A stretch of DNA of 22,149 bases from assembly GCA_048213135.1 (NCBI GenBank), contig PS015335.1, positions 52,070 to 74,218 of the forward strand. Reading direction: 5' to 3'. The translations under genes were made by a program, and so were the position numbers. This document shows, piece by piece, positions 1 through 9,400 of this stretch (positions are counted from its first letter, which is position 1; the number at the start of each line of letters is the position of its first letter). The DNA comes from Reclinomonas americana ATCC 50394. Its lineage: Eukaryota > Jakobida > Jakobea > Jakobida. The notes beneath the pieces are model-generated. The model had not been told where the DNA came from. It saw only the letters and a program-made list of their open reading frames with translations, and did not search any database.

Positions 1-32
1 CGTCGTCGTCGTACGTCGTCGTCGTCGTCGTC

Positions 33-112
<80 letters not shown>

Positions 113-389
113 ACTTCTTTTCTTTCTTTCTCTCTCTCTCTCTGCACAAACACGCACCTCTCCGTCCCCCCCCCCCCGCCTTTCCTCTCCCTCGTTCGCA
201 GTCTCTTTCTGCCGTCACTCCGTTTCCGCTCGTGCTTCGCGTCTCATTCCTTTTTTATTCATCTCAACCTTTTTCTCACGCGCATTCCTTCGTCCCTCCC
301 ATCATTCCTGCTGTGTGCCTCTCTCGCTCTCTTCCCTCCTCACCCTCTCTCTTCCCTTCTCCTCTTCCATTTCTCATCGCCCGTCACAG
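1..389. repeat. CGT/CT microsatellites and pyrimidine-rich intron end
   Basis: The window opens with CGT trinucleotide repeats (about 1-35), then a CT dinucleotide run to about 110, then mixed CT-rich sequence containing a poly-C tract. I see no coding exon here. The stretch ends in a good acceptor (CAG at 387-389) for the first coiled-coil exon, so it is best read as the 3' part of an intron whose upstream exon lies outside the window. Confidence 0.8.
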
Positions 390-2498
390 CGCATCGACTT
401 GGAACACGCGTTGATCATGCTTCGCGAGGAGCACGACGACCTGCTGGCGGTACGCTGCTCCTTGCTCTCTTCACCTCTTCATCCGCTTTCTCACCCTCGA
501 CCCGTGCACTCACAGTCGCTCAACGAGACTCGCTCGCAACTGAACAAGGCCTCCACGGAGTTGGAGCTGTCGATGACGCATCAGGGCATGCTGGAGAAGT
601 CCGCCAAGGATGCCGAGCACCTGGCCAAGGTCCGCCAGATGCAGCTGGATTCGGCGCGTCAGCGGTTGCAGCTGCTGGATCGCGAGGTCTCGTCGTTGCA
701 ATCGGCACTGGAGGAGGAACGGAAGCACAGCAAGGGTCTGTCGAGTCGTCTGGAGCGGCTGGCCGCCAAGCAGTCAGGTTGGATTTCCTCGCTCTCTGTT
801 TTGCGGCAGTTGCATGTCGTCGACTCATCTCGTGTTGCAGCGGCCAAGAGTTCCGCTCAGGAGGCCGAGTCGGCAGCGGATGCGAGGGAGCGATTCCGCC
901 GCATGGGTGGTGCGTGTTTATGTCTTGTGCACACAGGAGATGGCGTGGTACTCAACCTTATTGTCTGCAGGTCGCACCGACTCGGTTCTCGACGAGTTCC
1001 GCTTGAAGGAATCGTCACTGGCAGAGCTGGAGGAGAAGCTGCGCGTCGCTCGGCAGGAGTTGCACGCCAAGAATGAGAAACTGGAGGAGGCGTCGCAGTA
1101 TGGCCTCGAGCTGGCGCAACAGCTGGACTCGGTACGACAGCAGTTGGTGGACGAGGAGACACAGGTGATGAAAATGAGTAGGTTGTTGTCGAGGTCTCCA
1201 GCTGTCCTGAACTTTTGTGCGACAAACGCAGCGTGCGGAGGTGGAGAATGAGGCCACATTGCTGCGCGAGAATGTTCACGAGCTGAGCGAGGTTTGTTGC
1301 AGTTTCTCTCTCTCCCAATTCTCTTCTTCTCTCGCTCTGTCTCTCGCTCCCCAGTTTCCCTTTGGATTCCTCCTTGAGCTGTTCGTCTGCTTTCCTTTCC
1401 TCTCTCTTTCTTTCTTTCCCCACCTCCCTTTTCGTGTGCTCTTCTCGTCGTTTTTGTGTTGTATATCGCCTTCAGTTTGTCTTGTTTGTCTTGTTTTCGT
1501 GTCTCCCTTTCTTGTCTGTCTTCTGTTTCCAACTTTACTTCTCCTGTGTGTTTCTCTCTCCCTCGCTCTCCTTTTCCTGTGAATTCATTTTTCAGTTGGT
1601 CGTCCGCTTTCCACTCCTCTCTCTTTCTTTCCATCCCACTTCCCTTCTCTCATTGTTCTTCTGTTGTTTATCTGCATTTACTTGTCTCCCTTTCTTGTCT
1701 GTATTCCATTTCCGTCTTGTCCTCCTGCGATCTCTCTCTNNNNNNNNNNNNNNNNNNNNNNNNNNNNNNNNNNNNNNNNNNNNNNNNNNNNNNNNNNNNN
1801 NNNNNNNNNNNNNNNNNNNNNNNNNNNNNNNNNNNNNNNNNNNNNNNNNNNNNNNNNNNNNNNNNNNNNNNNNNNNNNNNNNNNNNNNNNNNNNNNNNNN
1901 NNNNNNNNNNNNNNNNNNNNNNNNNNNNNNNNNNNNNNNNNNNNNNNNNNNNNNNNNNNNNNNNNNNNNNNNNNNNNNNNNNNNNNNNNNNNNNNNNNNN
2001 NNNNNNNNNNNNNNNNNNNNNNNNNNNNNNNNNNNNNNNNNNNNNNNNNNNNNNNNNNNNNNNNNNNNNNNNNNNNNNNNNNNNNNNNNNNNNNNNNNNN
2101 NNNNNNNNNNNNNNNNNNNNNNNNNNNNNNNNNNNNNNNNNNNNNNNNNNNNNNNNNNNNNNNNNNNNNNNNNNNNNNNNNNNNNNNNNNNNNNNNNNNN
2201 NNNNNNNNNNNNNNNNNNNNNNNNNNNNNNNNNNNNNNNNNNNNNNNNNNNNNNNNNNNNNNNNNNNNNNNNNNNNNNNNNNNNNNNNNNNNNNNNNNNN
2301 NNNNNNNNNNNNNNNNNNNNNNNNNNNNNNNNNNNNNNNNNNNNNNNNNNNNNNNNNNNNNNNNNNNNNNNNNNNNNNNNNNNNNNNNNNNNNNNNNNNN
2401 NNNNNNNNNNNNNNNNNNNNNNNNNNNNNNNNNNNNNNNNNNNNNNNNNNNNNNNNNNNNNNNNNNNNNNNNNNNNNNNNNNNNNNNNNNNNNNNNGC

Positions 2499-2554
<56 letters not shown>

Positions 2555-3218
2555 CCCCATCCTTTTCCCACTTCCTCTTCCCCCATCTCCCCCCTTCCCC
2601 CTTCCCCTTCGCCCTCTCACTCTACCCCGCCTCCTCGCAGCAACTCGCCGAGTACAAGGCCCACGTCGTGGAGCTCGAAACCGCCAGCGAGACGGTGAAC
2701 GAGCAGCTGCACGTCGTAGAAAGTCAACTCCACGAAGTGCAGAAGCAGGTGTTGGCCAAGGAATCAACTGTTGCGTCGACCACATGGCCTCTGGCAGTCC
2801 TCTTCTCGACTCACACACAAGTGCAACAGTTGGAAGAGATGCGCACCAAGGCGACCAGCGACAAGACCAAGATCGAGGAGCTGAACGGCAAGGTGGCCAC
2901 GTTGCAAGGTTTGTTGGAGGCACGTAGCTATCACGATGACCTGTGCCTGACCCGTCGCGATGAACAGGATCCTTGTTGGAGGCAGAAAAGACAATGATCA
3001 GTGCGGAAGAGGGTCAGCGGTTACGAAGCGAGATTACGGTGAGCATGAATGGTTGTAATCGTTTGAGCTGCTCTGTCGTTTTGCTGACAGACGTTCTCTC
3101 GCAGACGCTGAAGAGTCGCATCGTCGAGCTTGAGCAACTGGTGCAGGAGCTCCGCGAACAGATCGCCAAGATGCAGCATTCGGCGGCTCCTGCGCCTGCA
3201 TCACCAGAGACGTTCAAG
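390..3218 (+). other. Coiled-coil segment of the fimbrin fusion
   Basis: Nine exons encode about 345 residues almost free of proline and glycine and rich in Glu, Leu, Gln, Lys and Arg in heptad patterns, for example SLAELEEKLRVARQELH and LKSRIVELEQLVQELREQ. The coil ends in an Ala/Pro/Ser-rich linker (SAAPAPASPETFK) just before the fimbrin part. Such a rod would be expected to dimerise. I cannot name a homologue for the coil itself. The 757-base gap in the intron between 1291 and 2641 could hide a further exon, although the flanking exons join in phase 0. Confidence 0.8.
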
Positions 3219-6200
3219 GTGCCGACTGTGACATTCGACAGGCGTGTACACACGAGAGAAGAGAGAGAGGAGATTGTGTTTCTGTTGTGCTCATGGCCCC
3301 GCCACAGCCCGCCGGAAGACGTCGTGCGACTGCAGTTGCCGCCGCCTGTGTCATCGGGTATCACCCTCGAGGTGAGGTGGTTTTGTTGTTCTTCGTTGTT
3401 TGTACGGCAGTGTCTTACCCCACCAAAGATTGGTCGCCGCGACATGGCCGTGGTCGAGGGATGGAATGTGGAGAACAAGTTCGCCAGCGAGACGCTGTCC
3501 ACCATTCGCTGGCTCTTTAACCAGTTCAACATTGACGCCGCTGGTTTCCTCCAGCTCGAGGAGTTTACGCACGTGCTGCAGAGCACGTATCCGTCGGTGG
3601 ATGTGGAGACAGCCAAGGCCGTAGCCACGATTGCCGACTTTGACGACGACGAGGTCGATTGGTGGGATCTGTTGTCGGTGAGCAGTGGCGGAAGATAGTT
3701 GACTGGAATCTGATTCTGTTCGAGGAGGTGTTGTGACGTGACTGTCCCTCTCTCCCTCTGCTTTCTGCCAGTTGGCGTTTGTTTCTGCTCGTGTGTCTCT
3801 CCCGTTTATTCTTTGCCAATTCTTGCCTTCCGTCCTTCGTTCTCAACCTCCTCACTTTGCCGCCCCTGCCTTCATTCCTTCCTTCCATCTCTCTCCCCGT
3901 TCCTTCCCGCTTCTCCTTCCCCCTGTTCCTCCCCCTTTTCCTTCCCCTGTTCNNNNNNNNNNNNNNNNNNNNTCCTTCCCCCTGTTCCTTCCCCCTGTTC
4001 CTTCCCCCTGTTCCTTCCCCCTGTTCCTTTCCCCTTTACCTGTCACCTGTTCCTTCCCCCTGTTCCTTCCCCCTGTTCCTTCGCCCTGTTCCTTCCCCCT
4101 GTTCCTTCCCCCTGTTCCTTCCCTGTTCCTTCCCCCTCCTCCTTCCCCCTTTTCCCTTCCCCTTCCCCTTCCCCTTCCCCTTCCCCTTCCCCTTCCCCTC
4201 CCCCTCCCCCTATCCCCTTACACAATTGTCACCCAGACACTTTACGCGGTGGATCACGTGGGCGTGGCCGACGCACACGCTTTCACCATGGCGCTGGAGG
4301 GCGACAAGATGGCCATCCAGAGCGAGGGTGCGTGTGCTGTCGTCTCTCACACACTGTGCTTCTTTTTTTCTTCTCACGCCTCTGCGTGCACCAGGTGTGC
4401 CGTCGGTCGAACGCTGGGTGGTGGACGAAGAGTTGGAGGTGTACTGTCAATTTGTTAATGAGCGCCTGTCCAACTTGCCGCTACTGGCCGGCCGTTTGCC
4501 AGTGACCGCCAGCACCTTTGTCGCCGCCTGCCACGACGGTGTCATCTTGTCGTTGCGTGACACGGCTCATCTCGGTCGTGCTTTCATTAGCTGACACTCA
4601 TTTCGTGCCTCGCAGTGCACTATTGAATTACTTTGTGCCGCATACCATCGACGACCGAGTGGTCATCACCTCGCGTCACATGGCGGTGACCGACCGGTAT
4701 CAGAATCTGAATCTGGTGCTCAACTCGGCCAAGGGCGTCGGATGCCGTCTGCGCGACAACATCACGGCGGCCGACATTTCCGAGGGCGCCGTGCAGCACG
4801 TGGTGGCCATTATCTGGCAGCTGTTCATGGTTCGTGGCGAGTGTCCATTCGAGGAAAAGAGAAGAGTGGTCTCACGCAGCGTTTGTTGCGCAGGTGAACA
4901 TGGGCAATCACCTCAGTGGCAAGATGCACCCGGAGATCATCCACCTGGCGACGGCGGACGAGAATGTCGACGCACTGCTGAAGCTGCCGCCGCTGACATT
5001 GTTGATGCGCTGGGTCAACCATTTGTTGAAGAGAGTTGGCTATCCGTCCACTGTGCGCAACTGGAACACGGATTGGGTGAACGGAGAGGCGGCAACGGTG
5101 AGTTCGTTGTTTCCATTTATTTCTAGAGTGTGCCACACACGCTCAACCACCACGGTGCAGTATCTGTTCCAAGCGGTCGCCGACTCTGGCACATTCGACG
5201 CTGCCAAGGTGCTGGCAGACACGCAGGATCCCGTCGAGCGTCTGGAGCGAGTGCATGAGGCGGCAGCTTCGTCACGCGCCGGTCACCACTTGTTCCTGGT
5301 GCCGAGCGCGGTGGCGCACGGTCACAGTCGGCTAATTATCGGCTGGGTCGGTGTGCTCTTCCAGATCAACACGTGTTTGGCGCCTGTGAGCCCGGCAGAG
5401 AGCGCTCAGTATGCACAGCTGCTGGCACACGACGAGGAGGGTTCACGACAGGAACGAGGTGCGCCGATCACAATCCGTTTCTTTATTGGTCATTGCTCAC
5501 TGCGGTGGTGGTGGTGCAGCATATCGCTTCTGGTTGCAGAATCTCGGATTCCAAGTCAACAATCTGTACGAGGATGTGCGCGACGGCCTGCTGCTGCTCA
5601 AGGCCTTTGACTGCATCCACCCCGGCATCGTGCAGTGGAAGCGTATCAACCTCAACCCACGCAGTGTGTTCGCCATGAGCGGCAACTGCGATTGCGCGCT
5701 GTCGATTGGTCGCGATCTGCAGTTCTCGCTCGTCAACATTTCCGGCTCCGACATTGTCAACGGCAACAAGAAGCTGATTCTGGCGCTGGTGTGGCAGATG
5801 CTGCGTGATCACATTGTGACCACGCTGCGCGCCATGTCCAAGACCTCGCAGGCGATCACCGAGGCCGAGATTTGCGCGTGGGCCAACAGCAAGGTGCAGC
5901 AAAGCGGCCGCGAGTCGCACATTACCAGTCTGCACGATCCGGTGCTGGCCACTGGCCGCTTTATTCTCGAGCTGTGCGATGCGGTGCGACCGCGCATCGT
6001 CAACTGGGACAATGTGAAGCCGGGAGCCACACGTTGCGTCGCTGTCGAGCTGTGTGTGTCATTGGGCGAAGGTGTCTCATCTGTGTCATGGCAGCCGACG
6101 AGCGCAAGTCCAACAGCCAGTACGCCATCTCTGTGGCAAGAGCGCTCGGAACGACGCTCTTTGGTTGCCTATGGGAGGACATTGTCGTTGCGTTGTACAC

Positions 6201-6341
6201 ACGCAGAGAGGGGCTTCCTTTTGTGAAGCAGTGCGGCTCACGTTCCGCATTTCACAGGAGGTCAACTCGCGTGCGATCTTGCTCATCCTCGGCAACTTGT
6301 GGATGATGGATCGTCCGGCGAATGCAAGACCTGTGCGCTGA
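390..6341 (+). CDS. PLS: Coiled-coil-fimbrin (plastin) fusion, 5' partial
   Basis: Actin filament cross-linker. Proposed coding exons: 390-449, 516-777, 841-906, 971-1164, 1232-1291, 2641-2769, 2830-2908, 2968-3038, 3105-3218, 3336-3371, 3411-3677, 4237-4327, 4395-4551, 4616-4829, 4894-5097, 5161-5458, 5520-6032, 6095-6186, 6258-6341. All phases agree and give at least 996 aa. The first 345 residues are heptad-rich coiled coil. Fimbrin follows from the Met at 3444 (628 aa, the usual plastin length): a degenerate EF-hand region, then four CH domains at about 115-235, 240-395, 399-515 and 530-628 counted from that Met. Recognisable fimbrin signatures are FVPHTIDDR in CH1, VRDGLLLLKAF and NKKLILALVWQMLRD in CH3, and YAISVARALGTT plus EDIVEVN in CH4. 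Seen: the frame is open from the last coil exon into fimbrin with no stop. Inferred: one fused protein. The alternative is a separate fimbrin starting at 3444. The fimbrin identity is near certain, the fusion less so. Confidence 0.85.
1292..2640 (+). repeat. Long CT-rich intron with 757-base assembly gap
   Basis: This intron of the coiled-coil region starts GTTTGT and ends CTCGCAG. The visible parts are almost pure pyrimidine with TCTCTC runs. The N run covers 1740-2496, directly flanked by CT repeats. No coding exon is visible in the sequenced part. Confidence 0.8.
3678..4236 (+). repeat. 13-bp minisatellite and TTCCCC repeat in a fimbrin intron
   Basis: The intron begins GTGAGC and ends CACCCAG. 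From about 3973 to 4135 it holds a 13-bp unit (TTCCTTCCCCCTG) repeated roughly ten times with small variants, followed by a 6-bp TTCCCC array to about 4200. A 20-base N run (3953-3972) marks a gap at the left edge of the array. The long open frames here are repeat artefacts. Confidence 0.85.
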
Positions 6342-6359
6342 CAGGAAGACTACCTGTCA
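6339..6359 (+). other. Perfect 7-bp hairpin on the fimbrin stop codon
   Basis: TGACAGG, a 7-base loop, then CCTGTCA. The TGA is the fimbrin stop, so the stem begins at the termination codon. A short stem of this kind can occur by chance; its role, if any, is unknown. Confidence 0.5.
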
Positions 6360-6419
6360 TCGCAATGACCTTTATCACACACAGCAGAAGAGAGGAGGAA
6401 AGAAGAAGAGAGAGGACCA

Positions 6420-6464
6420 ATGAATAACGAAGTGTGTCCCGTTTGTCATCAGTCTGCAGACTGA
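6420..6464 (+). other. Short upstream ORF or first mini-exon of the 1,273-aa gene
   Basis: An ATG at 6420 opens a 14-codon frame (MNNEVCPVCHQSAD) whose TGA directly abuts the ATG at 6465 in the same frame. Two readings are possible. It may be an upstream ORF in the leader. Or 6420-6440 may be a 7-codon first exon and 6441-6470 a 30-nt intron (GTTTGT...TGCAG), which would remove the stop and join MNNEVCP to CEWAALVHAL. GTTTGT is a common donor in this window, but 30 nt is shorter than any other intron I infer here. Confidence 0.4.
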
Positions 6465-9400
6465 ATGCAGTGCGAATGGGCTGCACTGGTGCACGCCTTG
6501 CAATCACCATTGACCTCTCGCGGTGAGGAGGAACACCGGGCCACAGCAGTTCTCGCCTTTGCTCGGCGATTCCCAGTCTTTGCGACACGCACTGCTCGAC
6601 TTGTCATTGTGCGCGCAAACACACACACACAGACAGACAGAGAGCATGCAGCAGCAACGTTGCTGACACACACACAGTGTGCACAGAGTCGACCTCCAGT
6701 GTCACCACAGCTCACTGATGTTGCGTCTGTCTGTGTATATGCACACAGCGCTCTCTCACTCATTCCTCACAGGCTCTGTGCATTCTGTGTCTGGAGGGCC
6801 TGCTGGAGCCGCGAGCTGTGCACTCTGTGATTACTGCGGGTGCACTGGAGGATGCAGAGCAGTGGCGCGTGTTTGCGCGCTTTGCCTTGCTGTGGATCAC
6901 GTGCACGAGAAAGAAGAATGCGCATGCAACGAGGAGTGTGGTGGAAGCGTGCTTGGCAGGCATGCAACGCGATGTGGCGGTGGTGCGAGCGCAGTGGGAG
7001 AGTGGTGCGTGCGGGATCGGGAGGGAAGAAAGGATCGTTGAGCTCTCATGCTGGCAGTGCAGGATCGCCTTCTGTGCTGCAGTGGTGTTTGAGGTGGTTG
7101 TCGCCGGCGTGTTGTGAGCGTGTGACTGTGCTGGTGCGCGATGAGGCGCTGCTGGAGGCGCTGCTGCAGCAGGGTGTGGGGCGTGATGTCGTGACGCCAG
7201 TGCTGTCGGCCCTCGGTGCCTTGGCAGGTGATTCTCATAACTTCTTGCCCCTCTCACGGCGCTCACTGTGCGCCCGCAGCCGCGTTGCTCTCGGCGTGGA
7301 ACACCGCGCCAGTGCCTCTGTCTTCTGTTGCTGGTGGTGTGGATTGTGTGGAGTTGTCGTCGGAGACCGATGTCGCACTGCAGGAGGCTGTTCGTGCGGC
7401 GGTGATGCGTGGACGGCTCGGCCTGCGCGAGCGGGAGGAAGTGGTGCGACGCACGACGGAGGCGTTGATGGGTGGCGCATGTGAACGACGGGTGTCGCAG
7501 GCGGTGTGCGGCTTTGTGGAGCGCACGTGGGGCGGAGTGGATGACGACATGACCAAGCCGCCGTGGTGGTTGCTGAGTCGAGTGGTGGAGCATGACAAAG
7601 ACTTGCTGGGTGTTCTGGAGTTGCATCGACTGGCCTGGCACATTGGTGTGTGCGTTTGATGTTGAAGTGCTGCGTGCCTTGCACTGGGATTGTGTTTTAC
7701 TGTTGTGCAGGGGGCGATGTGGGTGCTGCAAGCAGCGCCGTTCGTCGATTGGCACTGTCGGTGCCTGCTGAAGAGCTTGCCGACACGATGCGTGCGTGCT
7801 TGACCGATGTGGGGATGGATGGGGCGGTGAGTGCCTGTTGTACGCAAAAAGGAAGAGAAGAGAGTTGCTTATCGCGGTGTGGCACAGCGACGGGCTGGAT
7901 TGGGCGAGATTGTAGCGGCGGTGATTGCTGTGAATGATGGCAGCCGGCTCTCCACAATCAAGGAGGCACTCGAGTGGCCTGCAGCCAGCACGCAGTCGCC
8001 GTCCGTGGTGGCGGAGGCGGCCATGTTCTGCTTGGAGAGCACGCCAGCAGGCGCGTCCATTGTGCAGGTGTGTTGACATTCATGCATGCTGATATCTGAA
8101 CTTGCAAACCCAACAATTTCTCGTCGCAGCGCCTGTTGTCACCGCAACTGGTGAACTTGTGGGACTTTTTGATGACGATTCGGATTCACGACAAGGTTTC
8201 TCCCTCTTCGACGCTGTGTGATGAAAGCATTGACCTCGTTGATCACTGTCTCGCCTCAATGCAGTCGCTGTTCCACATATTATCACCGCCGCATGCAAAT
8301 CTGAGTGTCGCTCGAGTGGATTCGTTGGTCGAGTTGGCAATGCTGCTCGACACCCGGCTGCACTCGACGGCGGAGGACGACTCCAAGTCGCCGCTGTTTG
8401 AGATCAGCGAGTGGTTGATACGTTTGGCGCACGGGAATCGGCAGCTGCTGGCGGCGGTGCAGTCGCGTTTGGTGCCGCAGTGTGAGGCCAGTGAGTTGTT
8501 GCGGAGGTTGTCAGTTGCGTGCAAAGGGTTATAAAGGGAAAGGGAGGTAAAGGGAAAGGGAGAGGGAGGGAGGGAAAAGGAGGGGGCGAAGGGAGGGAGA
8601 GGGAGAGGGAGAGAGAGGAAGGGACAAGGGAAGAAGGGAAACGAAGAGGGGAAGAGAGGGAAAGGGAGCAGGGAAGGAGGCAGAGGGAGGAAGGGGCAAG
8701 GCAAGAAGTGAAACGGAGAGGGAGGGAGAGTAGTCAGTTGCGTTAAAGAGGGGAGGGTGGGAAAGGGAGCGGGGAATCAGGCAATGGAGAGGAAGGGATA
8801 AGGAAAGAAGTGAATTGGGGAGGGAGTGGGGAAGGAGGCAAAGGGAGAGGGAGAGGGAGAGGGAGCGAGGCGGAGGGTAGTCAGTTGCGTGGAAGGGAAA
8901 GGGAGCGGGGAAGGAGGCAAAGGGGGAGGAAGGGATAAGGAAAGAAGTGAAATAGGGAGGGGCGAAGGGAGAGGCAGTGAGGACATTGGAGAATTGAAAA
9001 GTTGCCAAGGTAGTTTAGAGAGTACTTGGAGACTTCTGATGGAGAAGATGTCCAGAATGGGTGTTGTTGGAAGTGCATGGCGATGCGCCTGACCGTGAAG
9101 ACTTTTGGTGCAGAAGATAACCAGAAGTAGAGATGAGTGTTCTCTGTCCACCATGACTTGATTAGAGACTCACGATTGCTGGCATTGCGCAATGTTATGA
9201 CCAGAGTAGCGCCCAAGAGCATGAGTGTTTTCTTTTCGTAGTCACTTGCTTGAGCAGAGAGGCACGGCCCACGCATGCACGAGTGCGTGCTGTCTCGCCA
9301 TTAATCTGTCAGGCGTTAGTGTTTTCTGAGTGAGTACCATGCATGTGCGTGCTCAGCACGTTTGTGCACCGTGTTGTTTGCATGAGTAGCGCTCAATCGT

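Noticed and set aside
6462-6464. TGA at 6462 as a selenocysteine or read-through codon
   Set aside because: A start codon follows immediately and a 30-nt intron would also remove it; no selenocysteine-insertion element can be supported.
6760-8079. 439-aa open frame on the minus strand
   Set aside because: It is antisense to exons of the 1,273-aa gene, is rich in His, Arg and Ser with no family pattern, and would destroy a set of well-phased plus-strand exons.
8881-9276. 131-aa minus-strand frame in the large intron
   Set aside because: Its C-terminal part is GA-repeat translation, and the remainder has no recognisable motif and lies inside an intron with consistent flanking phases.
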